From positions 744,001 to 808,000 of the forward strand of contig NZ_CP146005.1 of assembly GCF_038095995.1 (NCBI RefSeq): 64,000 nt of DNA, read 5' to 3'. Of this stretch, positions 20,519 to 30,807 are shown piece by piece. The notes beneath the pieces were generated by a model. The model did no database searches. It was not told the origin of the DNA and saw only the letters and a program-made list of their open reading frames with translations. Numbering within the stretch: position 1 is the stretch's first letter; the number at the start of each line of letters is the position of its first letter. Both the position numbers and the translations under genes were made by a program. The stretch is from Mesomycoplasma ovipneumoniae. GTDB taxonomy: Bacteria; Bacillota_I; Bacilli_A; Mycoplasmatales; Metamycoplasmataceae.

Positions 20519-21352
20519 ATGAAAAGTGTTTTCTTTGACGAAAAAATTGTTGAATCTCTAACTAAAACTGAAAAAATTATTATTAAATTGGCAGAGGAAA
20601 ATCCACAATTTTTCTATCAGTCCAATCTAAAATCATTAGCAAATAAAACCCAATCTTCAATAACGCTCATTTCAAATTTAGCAAAAAAATTAAGCTTTTC
20701 GAGCTTTAAAGAAATGCAGTTTCATGTTTATTATTTATTCCTTAATTCAGAACAAATTTCAAATAAAGTTAAAAATCAGCAAAAAACAGATAAAAACAAG
20801 CTAATTATCGAACAACTTTATAAATATTATCATAATTCATTAGTTCAAACATTAGAGCTTGTTGATCTTGAAAAAATACAGGATTTTGCCCGTAAAATTA
20901 TCGAGAGCAAAAAAATTTTTATCTATGGGGCTGGTTCTTCTTCAATTGGGGCCAGCGAACTAGCGATTAATTTGCAAAAATTAGGACTAAATTCAGTTAG
21001 TTTTCGTGATTTTCATAATTTTTTATTAGTTAGTGTTCAATCTCAAGCCTTAAAAATTTTGTTTTCAAAATCTTGTAAAACAAAGGAAATTAATTTTGTT
21101 ATTAAAAAGTTTATTGAAAATAACGACAATTTTATTGTAATAACAGCAAAAAAACAAATCGATATTCCCAAAAAAAATTTAATTTTTTACCAAACACTCG
21201 AGCAAAAAAACCGTTTTATTTCGATCTCATCGAAAATTAACCAACAATTTATTTCTGATGTTATTTTTTTCAGTGTTGCTAATTTAATTTCTGAGCAATA
21301 CGAAGAAAATTACAAGAAAAACCTTGAAATTCTTAAAGAATGAAACGAGTAG
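20519..21352 (+). CDS. MurR/RpiR-family transcriptional regulator
   Basis: A 277-aa protein. An N-terminal helix-turn-helix of the RpiR type (about 1-80; SLANKTQSSITLISNLAKKL, then SFSSFKEMQ) is followed by a SIS sugar-phosphate-binding domain (about 105-260; KKIFIYGAGSSSIGASELAI, with the usual phosphate-binding Ser cluster). Regulators of this family sense phosphorylated sugars and often sit beside the transport genes they control. Here it lies directly upstream of the PTS-ManA operon on the same strand, so control of that operon is a reasonable inference. It ends in K-E-W-N-E with the W encoded by TGA. Confidence 0.88.
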
Positions 21353-21467
21353 TTGAAAAACATTCATAAAAAACTTCAAATTTGCAAAAATTTTTTTATT
21401 TTTCTTTTATTTTTAACTAAATAATGGATTATTTAAGTATATAAAATTAAAAGAAAGGAAGGTTTTT

Positions 21468-23456
21468 ATGAGTATTTTTTCTAAAGATTTTATTTTTTTA
21501 GACCAAGATCTTAATTCAAAAGAAGAAGTTTTTGAATTTATTGCTCAAAAAGCAGTCAATCTTGGAATTGGAACTGAAAAAAATAAAATCTTTGACGATC
21601 TTTTGGCTCGTGAAAATGAAATCTCTACTGGACTTGAGTCAAATTTTGCAATCCCTCATGCTCAAAGTAGCGCTATTGAAAAACCGGCCCTGCTGTTTTT
21701 AAGTCTAAAATCTGGGCTTGATTGGCAAAATTTTGATGATTCTAAGGCAAAATTTATTTTTTGCATTTTGTTGCCAAAGTCTGGTTTTGAACAAAATCAA
21801 GTTGAAATTTTGGCAAAAGTTGCACGAATTATTCTTAATCCCGAAATTAAAGAAATAATTTTATCCAAAGATGAAAATGTTATTTTTAATAGCATTTCAA
21901 AGTTTATTTTTGAAAAAGATCAAGTGGAAAATCACGAGACAAATTCCCAAAAAATTCCCATAAATGCAAAAAAAGTTGTTGGAATCACATCTTGTACCGT
22001 TGGAATTGCTCACACTTATTTAGCAGCTGAAAAATTAGAAATGGGACTAAAACAAAATGGCTATATCCCTAAAATTGAAACTCGAGGGTCAGTTGGTCCT
22101 AAAAATGTTTTAACAAAAGAAGATATTGAAGAGGCCGAATTTGTCATAGTTGCCAGTGATCTTGAAATTGACAGCTCAATTTTTGACCAAAAAAAGGTCT
22201 ATTTTACAAGCACTAAAGCCGCAATCCATGAAACTGAAGATGTAATCCAAAAAGCAAAAAAAGCACCAATTTTACATAACAAACAAAAAAAACAAACCCA
22301 AAATCAGGAAAATCGAACTAGCATTGTTAAACATATTATTACCGGAATTTCATACATGATTCCTTATGTTGTCTTTGGTGGAATTATGATCGCCCTTTCG
22401 CTAGGAATTGGAAAAGCCATTTATGGAAATGCTGAGGCAGCGCCAAAAGGTGATTTTCTCTGATGAATGCTCGAAATTGGGGTAATTGCCTTTAAATTAA
22501 TGATCGGTGTTTTAGGTGGCTACATTGCCTACTCAATTGCCGGACGGGCCGCTCTTGCACCAGGATTTATTGTTGCAACTGTCGGTAATACGAACGATTT
22601 ATTCTATGGTATTGGCGGAATTTCTGTTCAAACACCGATGGGATTTATTGGTGCGGTAATTTTTGGAATTCTTGTTGGTTACAGTGTTAAATTTATTAAC
22701 TCCCTAAAAATTCAAAAATCTTTAAGCGCAATTTTACCAATTTTTGTAATTCCAATTGGAGTCAGTCTATTTTGATCATTAGTCGTAATTTTCTTAATTG
22801 GTGCTCCTATTGGTTGAGTGCTTGACAAATTAATCGCTGGATTAAAGCATGTTTTTGAAAACAAAGACGGAATTGGCCTTGGTGTTGCCTTTCTTCTAGG
22901 TCTTTTACTTGGTGGAATGGCAGGATTTGACATGGGTGGTCCAGTAAATAAGGTTGCTTTTTTAACCTCAACAGCGCTAGTTTCAACTCAAGTTTATGAA
23001 CCAATGGGAATGATGGCAGCTGCAATACCGGTTGCGCCAATTGGAATGGGAATTACAACCTTAATTTGACGGAGAAAATTTACAAAAGAAGAAAAATCAC
23101 TCGGACTTTCAGCAATAATAATGGGATTTATTGGAATTTCTGAAGGTGCTATTCCTTTTGCAATCGCTGATCCAAAACGGGTAATTAGTGCTAATGTTAT
23201 CGGTTCAGCAGTTGCTGGTGGACTTGCTGGACTTCTTGCTGTTACAAATCAAGCCGGACATGGCGGACCAATTGTTGCAATTCTTGGTGCTGTTGGTTCA
23301 ATAAAACACGGAATTGGCCTTGGAATTGCCTTTTTCTTCTTGTCAGTTATTGTCGGAAGTTTTACTACTGCACTAATTTATGGGCTTTGAAAGGATCGTA
23401 ACTTTAATATTTTTAGCAATTTAGCACGAAAAAATCACAAAAAAGGAGCTAAATAA
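21468..23456 (+). CDS. PTS fructose/mannose-type transporter, EIIABC fused
   Basis: A 662-aa protein with all three PTS domains in one chain. EIIA (about 1-150) has phospho-His64 in NFAIPHAQSS. EIIB (about 165-265) has phospho-Cys176 in GITSCTVGIAHTYLAAEKLE. The EIIC membrane domain (about 285-645) has conserved GGPVNKVAF and GFIGISEGAIPFAIADP segments. This A-B-C order and EIIC signature belong to the fructose (Fru) family, which includes fructose and some mannose-type transporters. With manA two genes downstream, uptake of mannose (or a mannose derivative) as the 6-phosphate is plausible alongside fructose. The ribosome-binding site is AAAGGAAGG. The stop overlaps the next start by one base. 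Confidence 0.95.
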
Positions 23457-23725
23457 TGAAAATTAAGAAAATAGATAATAAAAAACTCTTTTATATTGTG
23501 ATTTTTTTGGCCTTAGCTGTCCTTATTTTTGGAATTATCCTTATTAGTTTAAATATTACCGCACACCAAGAATTTATTAACGCAACAATTGCAAAAAAAG
23601 AAGCACTACCAAGTCAAGGTTTTGTTTATGGCGTATTTTTACTAGTTATGGGAATTTTAGGACTTATTTTATCAGCATTTATCGGAAATGATGTTTTTAA
23701 CAAAAAATTAGGTCAGTCTAACTAA
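23456..23725 (+). CDS. Small two-helix membrane protein in the PTS operon
   Basis: An 89-aa protein with two hydrophobic helices (about 12-32, LFYIVIFLALAVLIFGIILI, and about 60-80, GVFLLVMGILGLILSAF) joined by a polar loop. No family is recognised. The start shares a base with the PTS stop and the ribosome-binding site AAAGGAGCT lies in the PTS coding end. The next gene, manA, starts immediately after its stop. It is clearly part of the operon; a structural or accessory role to the EIIC protein is only a guess. Confidence 0.82.
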   Translation: MKIKKIDNKKLFYIVIFLALAVLIFGIILISLNITAHQEFINATIAKKEALPSQGFVYGVFLLVMGILGLILSAFIGNDVFNKKLGQSN

Positions 23726-24631
23726 ATGAAAGATTATTTTGTTTTTGTTGAACCATACCAAAAAAATACTTTATGAGCGGGGCAAAATTTACAAAATCAG
23801 TTAAAATCTAGCCAAAAAATTGGCGAACTCTGACTAATTTCAGCACAAAAACACGGTATTTCGCGTGTTAGTGGGCAAAATTTAGACGAATTTTTTGCCC
23901 AAAACCGCAAATTTTTTGGCTTTTATCCACATAAAACTTACCCAAATCTTCATAAAATTATTGATGCTGGTCAAAAACTGAGTCTCCAAGTTCATCCTGA
24001 TAATAAATTAGCAAAAAAATTGAATTCTTTTGGCAAAGATGAGGCTTGACTTGTGCTAAACAAAGGCGATGATCCTTTTATAATTGGTGCAAAATCAAAT
24101 GATTTTGCTGAGAAAATTACAGAAATTAACAACGAAAATATCGACAAACACTGTAATTTTTGTAATCTTGAAAAAAATGATTTCGCCTATATTAGCGCCG
24201 GACTTATTCATTCTATTCCACAAGGCGCCCTTGTTTATGAAATTCAGCAAAATTCAGACTTAACTTTTCGAATTTTTGACTTTGACCGACTTGACACTAA
24301 CGGACAAAAAAGAGAACTTCATTTTGAACTTGCAAAGGTAGCAATAAATCCAAAATTAAGTCCAAAAATTATTCATGACAACAAAAAAAGTCAACAATCA
24401 CTAGTTAAAAATAAATTTTTTAACCTTGAAAAAGTAAAAATTAACCAAAAATTTTTACTTTTTCCCCAAAATGATGTTTTTTGGTACGAAATTATTATAA
24501 TTTCTGGTCATGGAAAAATTAATGATGCTCCTTTTAAGCCATTTGATGCCATATTAATATCAGGACAAATTGAAAAACCAATTGAATTCCAAGCAGAAAA
24601 TGCACTAATTTTAATAAACAAAATAATTTAA
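23726..24631 (+). CDS. manA: Mannose-6-phosphate isomerase, class I
   Basis: A 301-aa type I phosphomannose isomerase of the short (Bacillus-like) form. Metal and active-site regions are visible: GELWLISAQKHGIS, then KIIDAGQKLSLQVHPDNKLA (the QVHPD motif) and AYISAGLIHSIPQGALVYEI with the metal His. The EIQQNSDLTFRIFDFDR segment lies before the C-terminal cupin. It interconverts mannose-6-P and fructose-6-P, which fits an operon importing mannose via PTS. Start ATG 23726 follows the previous stop without a gap. The stop at 24629-24631 overlaps the left target duplication of element E3. Confidence 0.95.
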
Positions 24632-25158
24632 TTTTTTCTTGTTTTACCCGAGTTTGCCAGTTTGTTGAGATAATCTTAAAAAGTGTCCATTTTTTGGGCA
24701 CTTTTTTAACTTTTTTAGTAAAAGTTAATTACCTATTTTAAAACACTGGCAAAAATCAATTTATGGATAAAACAGCAAAAACCATCAAAAAATACAACTA
24801 CTATTTAAACTCAATGCAAATAGAAAACTCGTTTTTATTTGCAGCGAGCCTAAAAAAACATATGAAGTTTTGAAAGAACAATAACTAAAAACCTTAAATT
24901 TGGTGATTTCTAAACGGTTAAATTTAAGGCATACCATCATATTTAAAAATATAATGGAAAAATTCGCATTTTCTGATTTTTTTATGGCAAAAACATAATT
25001 AATTCCCCCTTAATTCAATATCAAAATTTATTAATTATTCTTAAGTGAAGTTTATTATAACATAATTTTATTTTATGCCAAGCATTTTTTTTTTTTTTGC
25101 AGAATGGTAATTTTAAAATAATAAAGATTAAGATTGTAGTGTCAAAAAACACTGATTT

Positions 25159-26496
25159 TAAACTAGGACAAAGAAAAGTAACACTAAGGTGTTGGCTTTT
25201 TTTGTCCGATTTTAGGAGAAAGCTAGCACTCAAAGTGTTAGCTTTTTTAAATTTTCAAATGCAACAAAAAGGAGAATACTAATGTCAAGACACTTTAAAA
25301 AAGACGAGTTTGATATGATTTATAAAATTTACAATGAATTTGGATTAAAAAAAACAATAAATTATATTAATGATATTTCGCCAGATACAAATTTTATAAC
25401 CAGAGATCAACTAGTTCGAAGAATCAAAAAAATTATTAGATATTATAATAATGGTATGCAAGACCAATTATTAGATAAAAAGGGTGCAAGAAGAAAGCCA
25501 GGGAGTGGCAAACCTAAAAAACAAATTGAACCCGATTGAAACGAATTTACAAAACAAGAATTAATAGAAATAGCTAAGAGATATTACGAAACCAACAAAG
25601 ATAAATCAAAATCAGGAAAACTTAGTGAAGCCAAAACACTAAATATTCCCTACAGCAAATCTGCAAAAATTTTTAATGTATGCAGACAATCAGTGGCAAA
25701 ATCTAAAACTAGAGTTATAAAAGTAAAGGAGCACAAAAATGACGCAATAATTAAAAAATCCTTTCTTGACAACAAAGGTAGATATGGTCGCCTAAGGTTG
25801 AGTGCTTATATTTCTATGAAATATAATATTGACATTCACCCTCGAACTCTTGGAAGACATTTAAAAAGATTGAATTTAGTATGCAAAATTAGAAAACGAA
25901 GAAGAAAGAGCGAAATTAAGAACACCAAATTCGCACTTCCGGATATTGTTAAACGCGACTACAATGATAAATTAAATAGAAATATTTTTGCTACTGATGT
26001 TACATATATAAAAGCTCCCAGAGATGTTAAGGAAAACCATGTATTTTTGTCTGTGATAATTGAGCATAAAACTAAAAAAATCAGAGATTTTAAATTATCA
26101 CTAAGCAATGATCTTAATTTAGTTATGGATAATATAAAGACATTCAGGACTATAGATAAAGATTTTGTTATTCATTCAGACCATGGATTTCAATACACTT
26201 CAAAAGTCTATATTGACAAAATAAATAAAATGGGAGGAACTGTTTCGTTGTCTCGCATAGGAAATTCTTTGGATAATAGGGAGGCTGAATATTGATTTTC
26301 AATTATAAAAAGTGAATGCTTAAACGAGTTAAACTACAGTAAAATAACTTTTGAAGATCTGAAAAAAATAATTGCAGATTATATATTTTGATACAACAAT
26401 TATAGAATTCAATCGATTTTAAATTGAAAAACACCACAGCAATATGCTATGATGTTATAATAATATTAAACTGTTAATTTTCTTTGCCCTAGTTTA
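25159..26496 (+). mobile_element. IS3-family (IS150 group-like) element
   Basis: The 1338-bp element has inverted ends: TAAACTAGGACAAAGAAAAG on the left and, read inward, TAAACTAGGGCAAAGAAAAT on the right. A 3-bp TTT duplication flanks it. Before the transposase are two stable hairpins followed by T runs (AACACTAAGGTGTT and GCTAGCACTCAAAGTGTTAGC, about 25180-25245), which would stop read-in transcription. Confidence 0.92.
25282..26460 (+). CDS. IS3-family transposase (single ORF)
   Basis: A 392-aa protein read in one frame with code 4, so no programmed frameshift between OrfA and OrfB is needed. N-terminal HTH and linker region (about 1-140), then the HTH_21-like segment (NKGRYGRLRLSAYISMKYNI). 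The rve/DDE core follows: D in IFATDVTYIKA, D in FVIHSDHGFQYTS and E in NSLDNREAEYWFSIIKSE. All three acidic residues are present, so it may be active. The ribosome-binding site is AAAAAGGAG. The closest named relatives in mycoplasmas would be the IS1138/IS1221-type elements; that assignment is from memory of family features only. Confidence 0.93.
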
Positions 26497-26587
26497 TTTA
26501 CCGGTATTTTTTCATATTTACATTCACTAAAAAGTGAATTTTTGCCATCAAACTGTCAAACTCAGAATTTAATTTTCCTTATTTTTT

Positions 26588-26625
26588 GCAAAAATAAAAA
26601 CCGCTAAATGCGGCTTTTATCTTTA
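26588..26625 (-). terminator. Terminator of the 26640-27272 lipoprotein gene
   Basis: The hairpin AAAACCGC / GCGGCTTTT with a TAAAT loop lies just beyond the minus-strand stop. A-rich and T-rich flanks allow it to work in either direction. Confidence 0.75.
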
Positions 26626-26639
26626 AAAACTTTGAAATT

Positions 26640-27272
26640 TTACTCAATTGCTTGAAAAGTATCTCTACTATTTTCAACATGTTCTGGTTTAAAAACAATT
26701 TTTTCTGAACCATCATCTTTTCAGAAAATAAATGTGTAAAATTTACCTTTTTCTAGTTTTTGATCTTGCTCATCTCAGTTAAAAACTAACGGAAATTCAA
26801 TATTATCACCTTCAATTGCGGTTGTACGAGCCACCTTAACTTTCAAAGGATCAACTAAAGTATTGTCATTTAATGATTTTACCTCACTAGCATAGGCACT
26901 TCATTTTCCTGTAACTCCTTTTACCGGTGAGTGATGCAATTGGAAACGGAAAACACCTTGACTATTTAGCCTATTTTCACTTCTTGCAGCTGGAAATAAT
27001 AAGGTTCGAGTTTTGACATTATCTTTTTTTGGAATATTAAATGGAGCAGAATGAAAGTCGATTGTTTGATTGGTTTTTCTAGTTGTTGTTTTTTCTTTTT
27101 GAGTGTCCATTTTTACTGGTTTAGTTTTGTCTTCTTGGCTAGATTGGGAACCTTTTTTAGTTTCAGGAGCTGTTTGGTTATTGTGTTGGCATGATAAGAC
27201 AATAAAAACTGGCAGCACAGAAGCTATTGGAAGAAGCCTTAATTTTGCAATTTTTTTTATATTTTTGAACAT
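26640..27272 (-). CDS. Small surface lipoprotein, function unknown
   Basis: A 210-aa protein with a basic N-terminus (MFKNIKKIAKLR), hydrophobic core and lipobox-like VLSC (LPVFIVLSC, Cys about residue 28). A K/Q/T/E-rich linker follows, then a beta-rich C-terminal domain (KGKFYTFIFWKDDGSEKIVF). It should be exported and lipid-anchored on the outer face of the membrane. No known domain recognised. The ribosome-binding site AAAGGAAAAAA precedes the start, and a terminator follows the gene. Confidence 0.82.
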
Positions 27273-27685
27273 TTTTTTCCTTTCTTGGTCTGTTTTTTAT
27301 TTTTTTGCTTTGAAAAACAAAGAATTTAAATAAAGCAATAAGATTTTACAGACGCCTTAATTTAAATTTGAAATTACAATATTATACTATTAATTTTTAA
27401 ATTATTAATGCAAAAGTGCAAAAAAATTTTATATTTTTGGATTTTGAAAATTTACATGGTATATTTATTGTAAAATCAAAGGAAAAAGTGCAATAATTAC
27501 TAATAAATTACTAGAAAAAATTGATAAAAATGGTAAAATCAAAACAATAGATAAAAAAACTAGCTGACTGAATTTTTCACTAATTTAGCCACTTTTTAGC
27601 TATTTTTATTGGAAAATAACTAAAAAGTGGATTAAAAAAGAGTATTTTATAATAATTCCTTTTAAAATTGAACCAAGGAGTAAAA
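27273..27685. other. Intergenic region with stem-loop and promoter of the first DUF3137 gene
   Basis: A perfect-looking stem-loop CCACTTTTTAGCTATTTT / AAAATAACTAAAAAGTGG with a 6-nt loop occupies 27589-27630. A -10 TATAAT (27648-27653) follows 17 bp later and then an AAGGAG ribosome-binding site. The promoter of the lipoprotein gene must lie in the opposite direction around 27300-27450; no sharp consensus is seen. Confidence 0.7.
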
Positions 27686-28747
27686 ATGAAAATAATAAAT
27701 GATTATTTTAAGTTTGAAGACTATAAAAACAAGGCAAAAGAGGAATTTCGGCCTAAATTAGACGAAATTATCAAGAAAAAACATTCAACTACTCTTGAAA
27801 AACTTGCTGGAATACAAGGTGTGGCAAAAACACTTAATATTGTCTCGTCAATTTCATTCGTTTTAACTGTGATTGCTATGTTTGTTGCTCTCAGTTACGA
27901 GCTAGGAATTGGTGGTATCATTTTAGCAGTTATCCCCGGAATAGTTGCAATTGCTTCTACTTTTTATTTAGGAGTCAAAAAAAGGGAAATTAGGAAAATC
28001 ACCGATGAAGTTTCAAAAGATGTCCTAGATAGTTTTCAGCCAGAAGTTGCTTACAAAGCTGCCTATTCAATTTTAGATAAAGGAATGGATTATTTAGGTT
28101 TTAATCACCAAGCTAGCAACATTCTAATTTCAAAAAATGAAATTAGCAGATTTACTCCTGTTGAAATAATTGGCTCATCAAAGGCTTGAATTAGTGAACT
28201 TAGGCCTCTGAAAGAATTATTGATTGATGAAAAATTCCATGTTAGTTTTACAAATGTCCGCTGACAATGAAAAGAATGAAGAAACAAAGAAACTGTGATA
28301 AGGGAAAGTTTTACTGGAATTTTAAAGATTGATACTTCAATTTTAGGTGAAAAGGCATTTGATTTTAAACTTCTAAAACCAAGGGGCTGATTTTCTCAAA
28401 ATGACAAAATCAAACTTGAAAACGAAGAATTTAACGAGGTTTTTAATCCAGAATCCAGTGACAGATTTAAAATCAGAAAAATGTATACACCGCTTGCAAT
28501 GGAACTTTCGCTAAAAAGATATTTTGACCGTGAAGGTGTTAAGGTTAGGGATGTTACCATTGAATCTTCAGGAAATGCGATCTATTTTACTTACAGATGT
28601 GACTGAAATTTTATGTACGTTGATTTTCCAACACACATAAAAACGGCGGACGACTTTATTAATCACATTTTCAAAGATTTTTTGCTTGACATTTACAGTT
28701 TGTATTATCTTTTGTGTCTTATTTACGTTACTTTGTATTTGGATTAG
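27686..28747 (+). CDS. DUF3137 family membrane protein, paralogue 1
   Basis: A 353-aa protein, the first of three paralogues in this window. An N-terminal helical segment (MKIINDYFKFEDYKNKAKEE) is followed by two adjacent transmembrane helices (about 55-105; FVLTVIAMFVALSYELGIGG and IILAVIPGIVAIASTFYL). A cytoplasmic-like C-terminal domain carries the DUF3137 hallmarks: FTGILKIDTSILGEKAFDFK, then KIKLENEEFNEVFNP and RKMYTPLAMELSLKRYF. The biochemical function of the family is not known. In many bacteria DUF3137 genes sit next to lemA, as here (lemA at 28818). ATG 27686 after AAGGAG is preferred over an upstream ATG at 27668. Confidence 0.85.
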
Positions 28748-28780
28748 TTAAAAATATGATGTTTTTGAAAAAAAATATGG

Positions 28781-28786
28781 TATAAT
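28781..28786 (+). promoter_or_regulatory. -10 element of the lemA promoter
   Basis: TATAAT preceded by TATGG (extended -10 character), 31 bp upstream of the start codon at 28818. This suggests lemA has its own promoter in addition to read-through from the DUF3137 gene. Confidence 0.6.
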
Positions 28787-28817
28787 TTGTAATTTAATTA
28801 ATATTTAAAGGAAAAAA

Positions 28818-29465
28818 ATGTCAAATTTATACAACCCTAAAAATGCTGGAAATATCGAAGGATTTGAACCTCGAATTGATAATGACTCCAAAAAACCGAC
28901 TGTTTCAACGGCGGCTAAAGTTGCATTTTGAACTTTAGGGACTCTATTTTTATTTATTGGTCCGATTTATTACATTTCGCAAAAAAATAATTTTATGCGT
29001 CAACAGAATTTAATCAATGAATCAGCAGGTACAATCGAGGTTCAACTTGAGCAACGTAGTGCAACTTTATTGAAATTAGCTGACCAAGTTCGTTCCTATC
29101 GTGAATATGAAAAATCAATTTTAAGCGATATTACAAGATTACGAAGTTTAAAATCAAACATAGAAAATGCCCAAGAAATTGAAAATTTAAACAATTCATT
29201 ATTTGGTAGACTAATTGCAGTAAGTGAAAATTACCCAGAATTGCAAGCATCAAAAATTTATCAAGAATTAATTGAGCAAACTTCCTATTTAGAAAGAGAA
29301 TTGGCGGCTGCAAGACGACTTTATAATAGCAATGTTAATTCTTTTAACACCGAAATTTTTGTTTTTCCTTCTTCAATTGTTGCATCTTCGATGAATTTAA
29401 CAACCTACCCAATGTTTAGCACAAGCAACCAAAATCGTCAAGATGTATCATTCAAAGATTTTTAA
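28818..29465 (+). CDS. LemA family protein
   Basis: A 215-aa protein with one N-terminal transmembrane helix (about 36-56; VAFWTLGTLFLFIGPIYYIS) and a coiled, helical LemA domain outside or inside the membrane. Motifs include AGTIEVQLEQRSATLLKLAD and GRLIAVSENYPELQASKIYQ, then LERELAAARRLYNSNVNSFN, then FPSSIVA, the standard family signature. LemA proteins are small helical-bundle membrane proteins of uncertain role. The linkage to DUF3137 genes on both sides agrees with the common bacterial pairing. The ribosome-binding site is AAAGGAAA. Confidence 0.92.
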
Positions 29466-29705
29466 TTTCTTATTAAAAATTAAACACGTAAAAAAGCATC
29501 CTAAAAACAGACATAATTTCTCAATAAATTTACAATTCAAACAATATAAAATTTAAAAAACACACTTTTAGACAAATAATGTCCTTTTAAATCTAAGAAA
29601 TATTTGCTTAAATTAATTCTTTAGATTTTTTTGAGATTATTTGTCTTATTTTTTTATATTAATTTTAATTAGATTAGTTCACTAATTTTGGTTAGCCAAA
29701 CTAAT

Positions 29706-29737
29706 AATAAACTACATTTTAAAAGTCTAAAAAAACT
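29706..29737. repeat. Left outer 32-bp direct repeat of nested element E4 (partner 30638-30669)
   Basis: AATAAACTACATTTTAAAAG begins both copies, which are identical over 32 bp and lie exactly at the two outer ends of the E4 block. This is a target-site duplication. Confidence 0.92.
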
Positions 29738-30637
29738 CCCGAGTTTCCCAGTTTCATAAGGTAATTTTAAAAAAGTATCCGGTTTTAGGGACTTTTTTAA
29801 GTTTTTTGGTAAAAGTTGGTTACAATTTTATTAGTGATTTATTAAGATATCAAAGTAAAAATCATATCTATTTCAAATGTTTGGATCGCTAGGGACACCA
29901 TCGTGTTTTTTAAATATAATTTGCTGATCTAAAGTGTTAAATTCAACCCTTTGTCTTAATTTTTGCAACATCGATACTAAACCAACTTAGTTAATTTTCC
30001 CGAGTTTCCCAGTTTCATAAGGTAATTTTAAAAAAGTATCCGGTTTTAGGGACTTTTTTAAGTTTTTTGGTAAAAGTTGGTTACAATTTTATTAGTGATT
30101 TATTAAGATATCAAAGTAAAAATCATATCTATTTCAAATGTTTGGATCGCTAGGGACACCATCGTGTTTTTTAAATATAATTTGCTGATCTAAAGTGTTA
30201 AATTCAACCCTTTGTCTTAATTTTTGCAACATCGATACTAAACCAACTTAGTTAATTTTTGTTTTTTCATAATTTATAATTATACCATAAAATTACTTAA
30301 AATGCTACCAAATGCTACTTATAAAATTAAGGTTTTACATTAAAAAAACACCGATTTACGGGTGTTTCTTCATATTTATATTCACTAAAAAGTGAATTTT
30401 TGTCTTAAAACTGGGAAACTCGGGTTGTCTTAATTTTTGCAACATCGATACTAAACCAACTTAGTTAATTTTTGTTTTTTCATAATTTATAATTATACCA
30501 TAAAATTACTTAAAATGCTACCAAATGCTACTTATAAAATTAAGGTTTTACATTAAAAAAACACCGATTTACGGGTGTTTCTTCATATTTATATTCACTA
30601 AAAAGTGAATTTTTGTCTTAAAACTGGGAAACTCGGG
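29738..30637. mobile_element. Nested non-coding repeat elements E4 (426-bp element inside an identical 426-bp element)
   Basis: The inner element is 29999-30424 (CCCGAGTTTCCCAGTTT ... AAACTGGGAAACTCGGG, 17-bp perfect inverted ends). The outer element is 29738-29998 plus 30473-30637, also 426 bp once one copy of the target is counted. The inner insertion is flanked by a perfect 48-bp duplication of outer-element sequence (29951-29998 and 30425-30472, starting TTGTCTTAATTTTTGCAACA). No ORF longer than a few dozen codons. Near the right end two hairpins (ACACCG..GGTGT and TTCAC..GTGAA, each followed by T-rich sequence) could terminate transcription. Confidence 0.93.
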
Positions 30638-30770
30638 AATAAACTACATTTTAAAAGTCTAAAAAAACTTTGACTTTATAAATAAAAAACAAAAAAACCT
30701 TGTAATTTATAGCGTTTTTTAGTTATTTTAATTGGAAAACAACTAAAAAAGTGGAAAAAAAAGAGTATTT

Positions 30771-30776
30771 TATAAT
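30771..30776 (+). promoter_or_regulatory. -10 element of DUF3137 paralogue 2
   Basis: TATAAT 32 bp before the start, within the same AGTATTTTATAATAAT context found before paralogues 1 (27648-27653) and 3 (31986-31991). A stem-loop-forming AACTAAAAAAGTGG segment precedes it. Confidence 0.65.
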
Positions 30777-30807
30777 AATCCCTTTTAAAATTGACCAAGG
30801 AGTAAAA

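Larger units (their letters stand above)
24647..26565. mobile_element. Non-coding repeat element copy E3, split by an IS3-family element
   Basis: It opens CCCGAGTTTGCCAGTTTG and ends AAACTGTCAAACTCAG. Internal blocks match E1, E5 and E6, with the hairpin arms GCAAATA / TATTTGC (a compensated pair compared with GTAAATA / TATTTAC elsewhere). It is interrupted at 25158/26497 by the IS3 element. Flanks 24625-24646 and 26566-26587 are an imperfect 22-bp direct repeat beginning AATTTAATTTT, the left one overlapping the end of manA. Confidence 0.85.

Noticed and set aside
22712..23040. Two minus-strand ORFs opposite the PTS gene
   Set aside because: Antisense shadows of the EIIC membrane domain.
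25021..25282. Short ORFs on both strands before the IS3 transposase
   Set aside because: They span the E3/IS3 junction and terminator-like hairpins and have no coding character.
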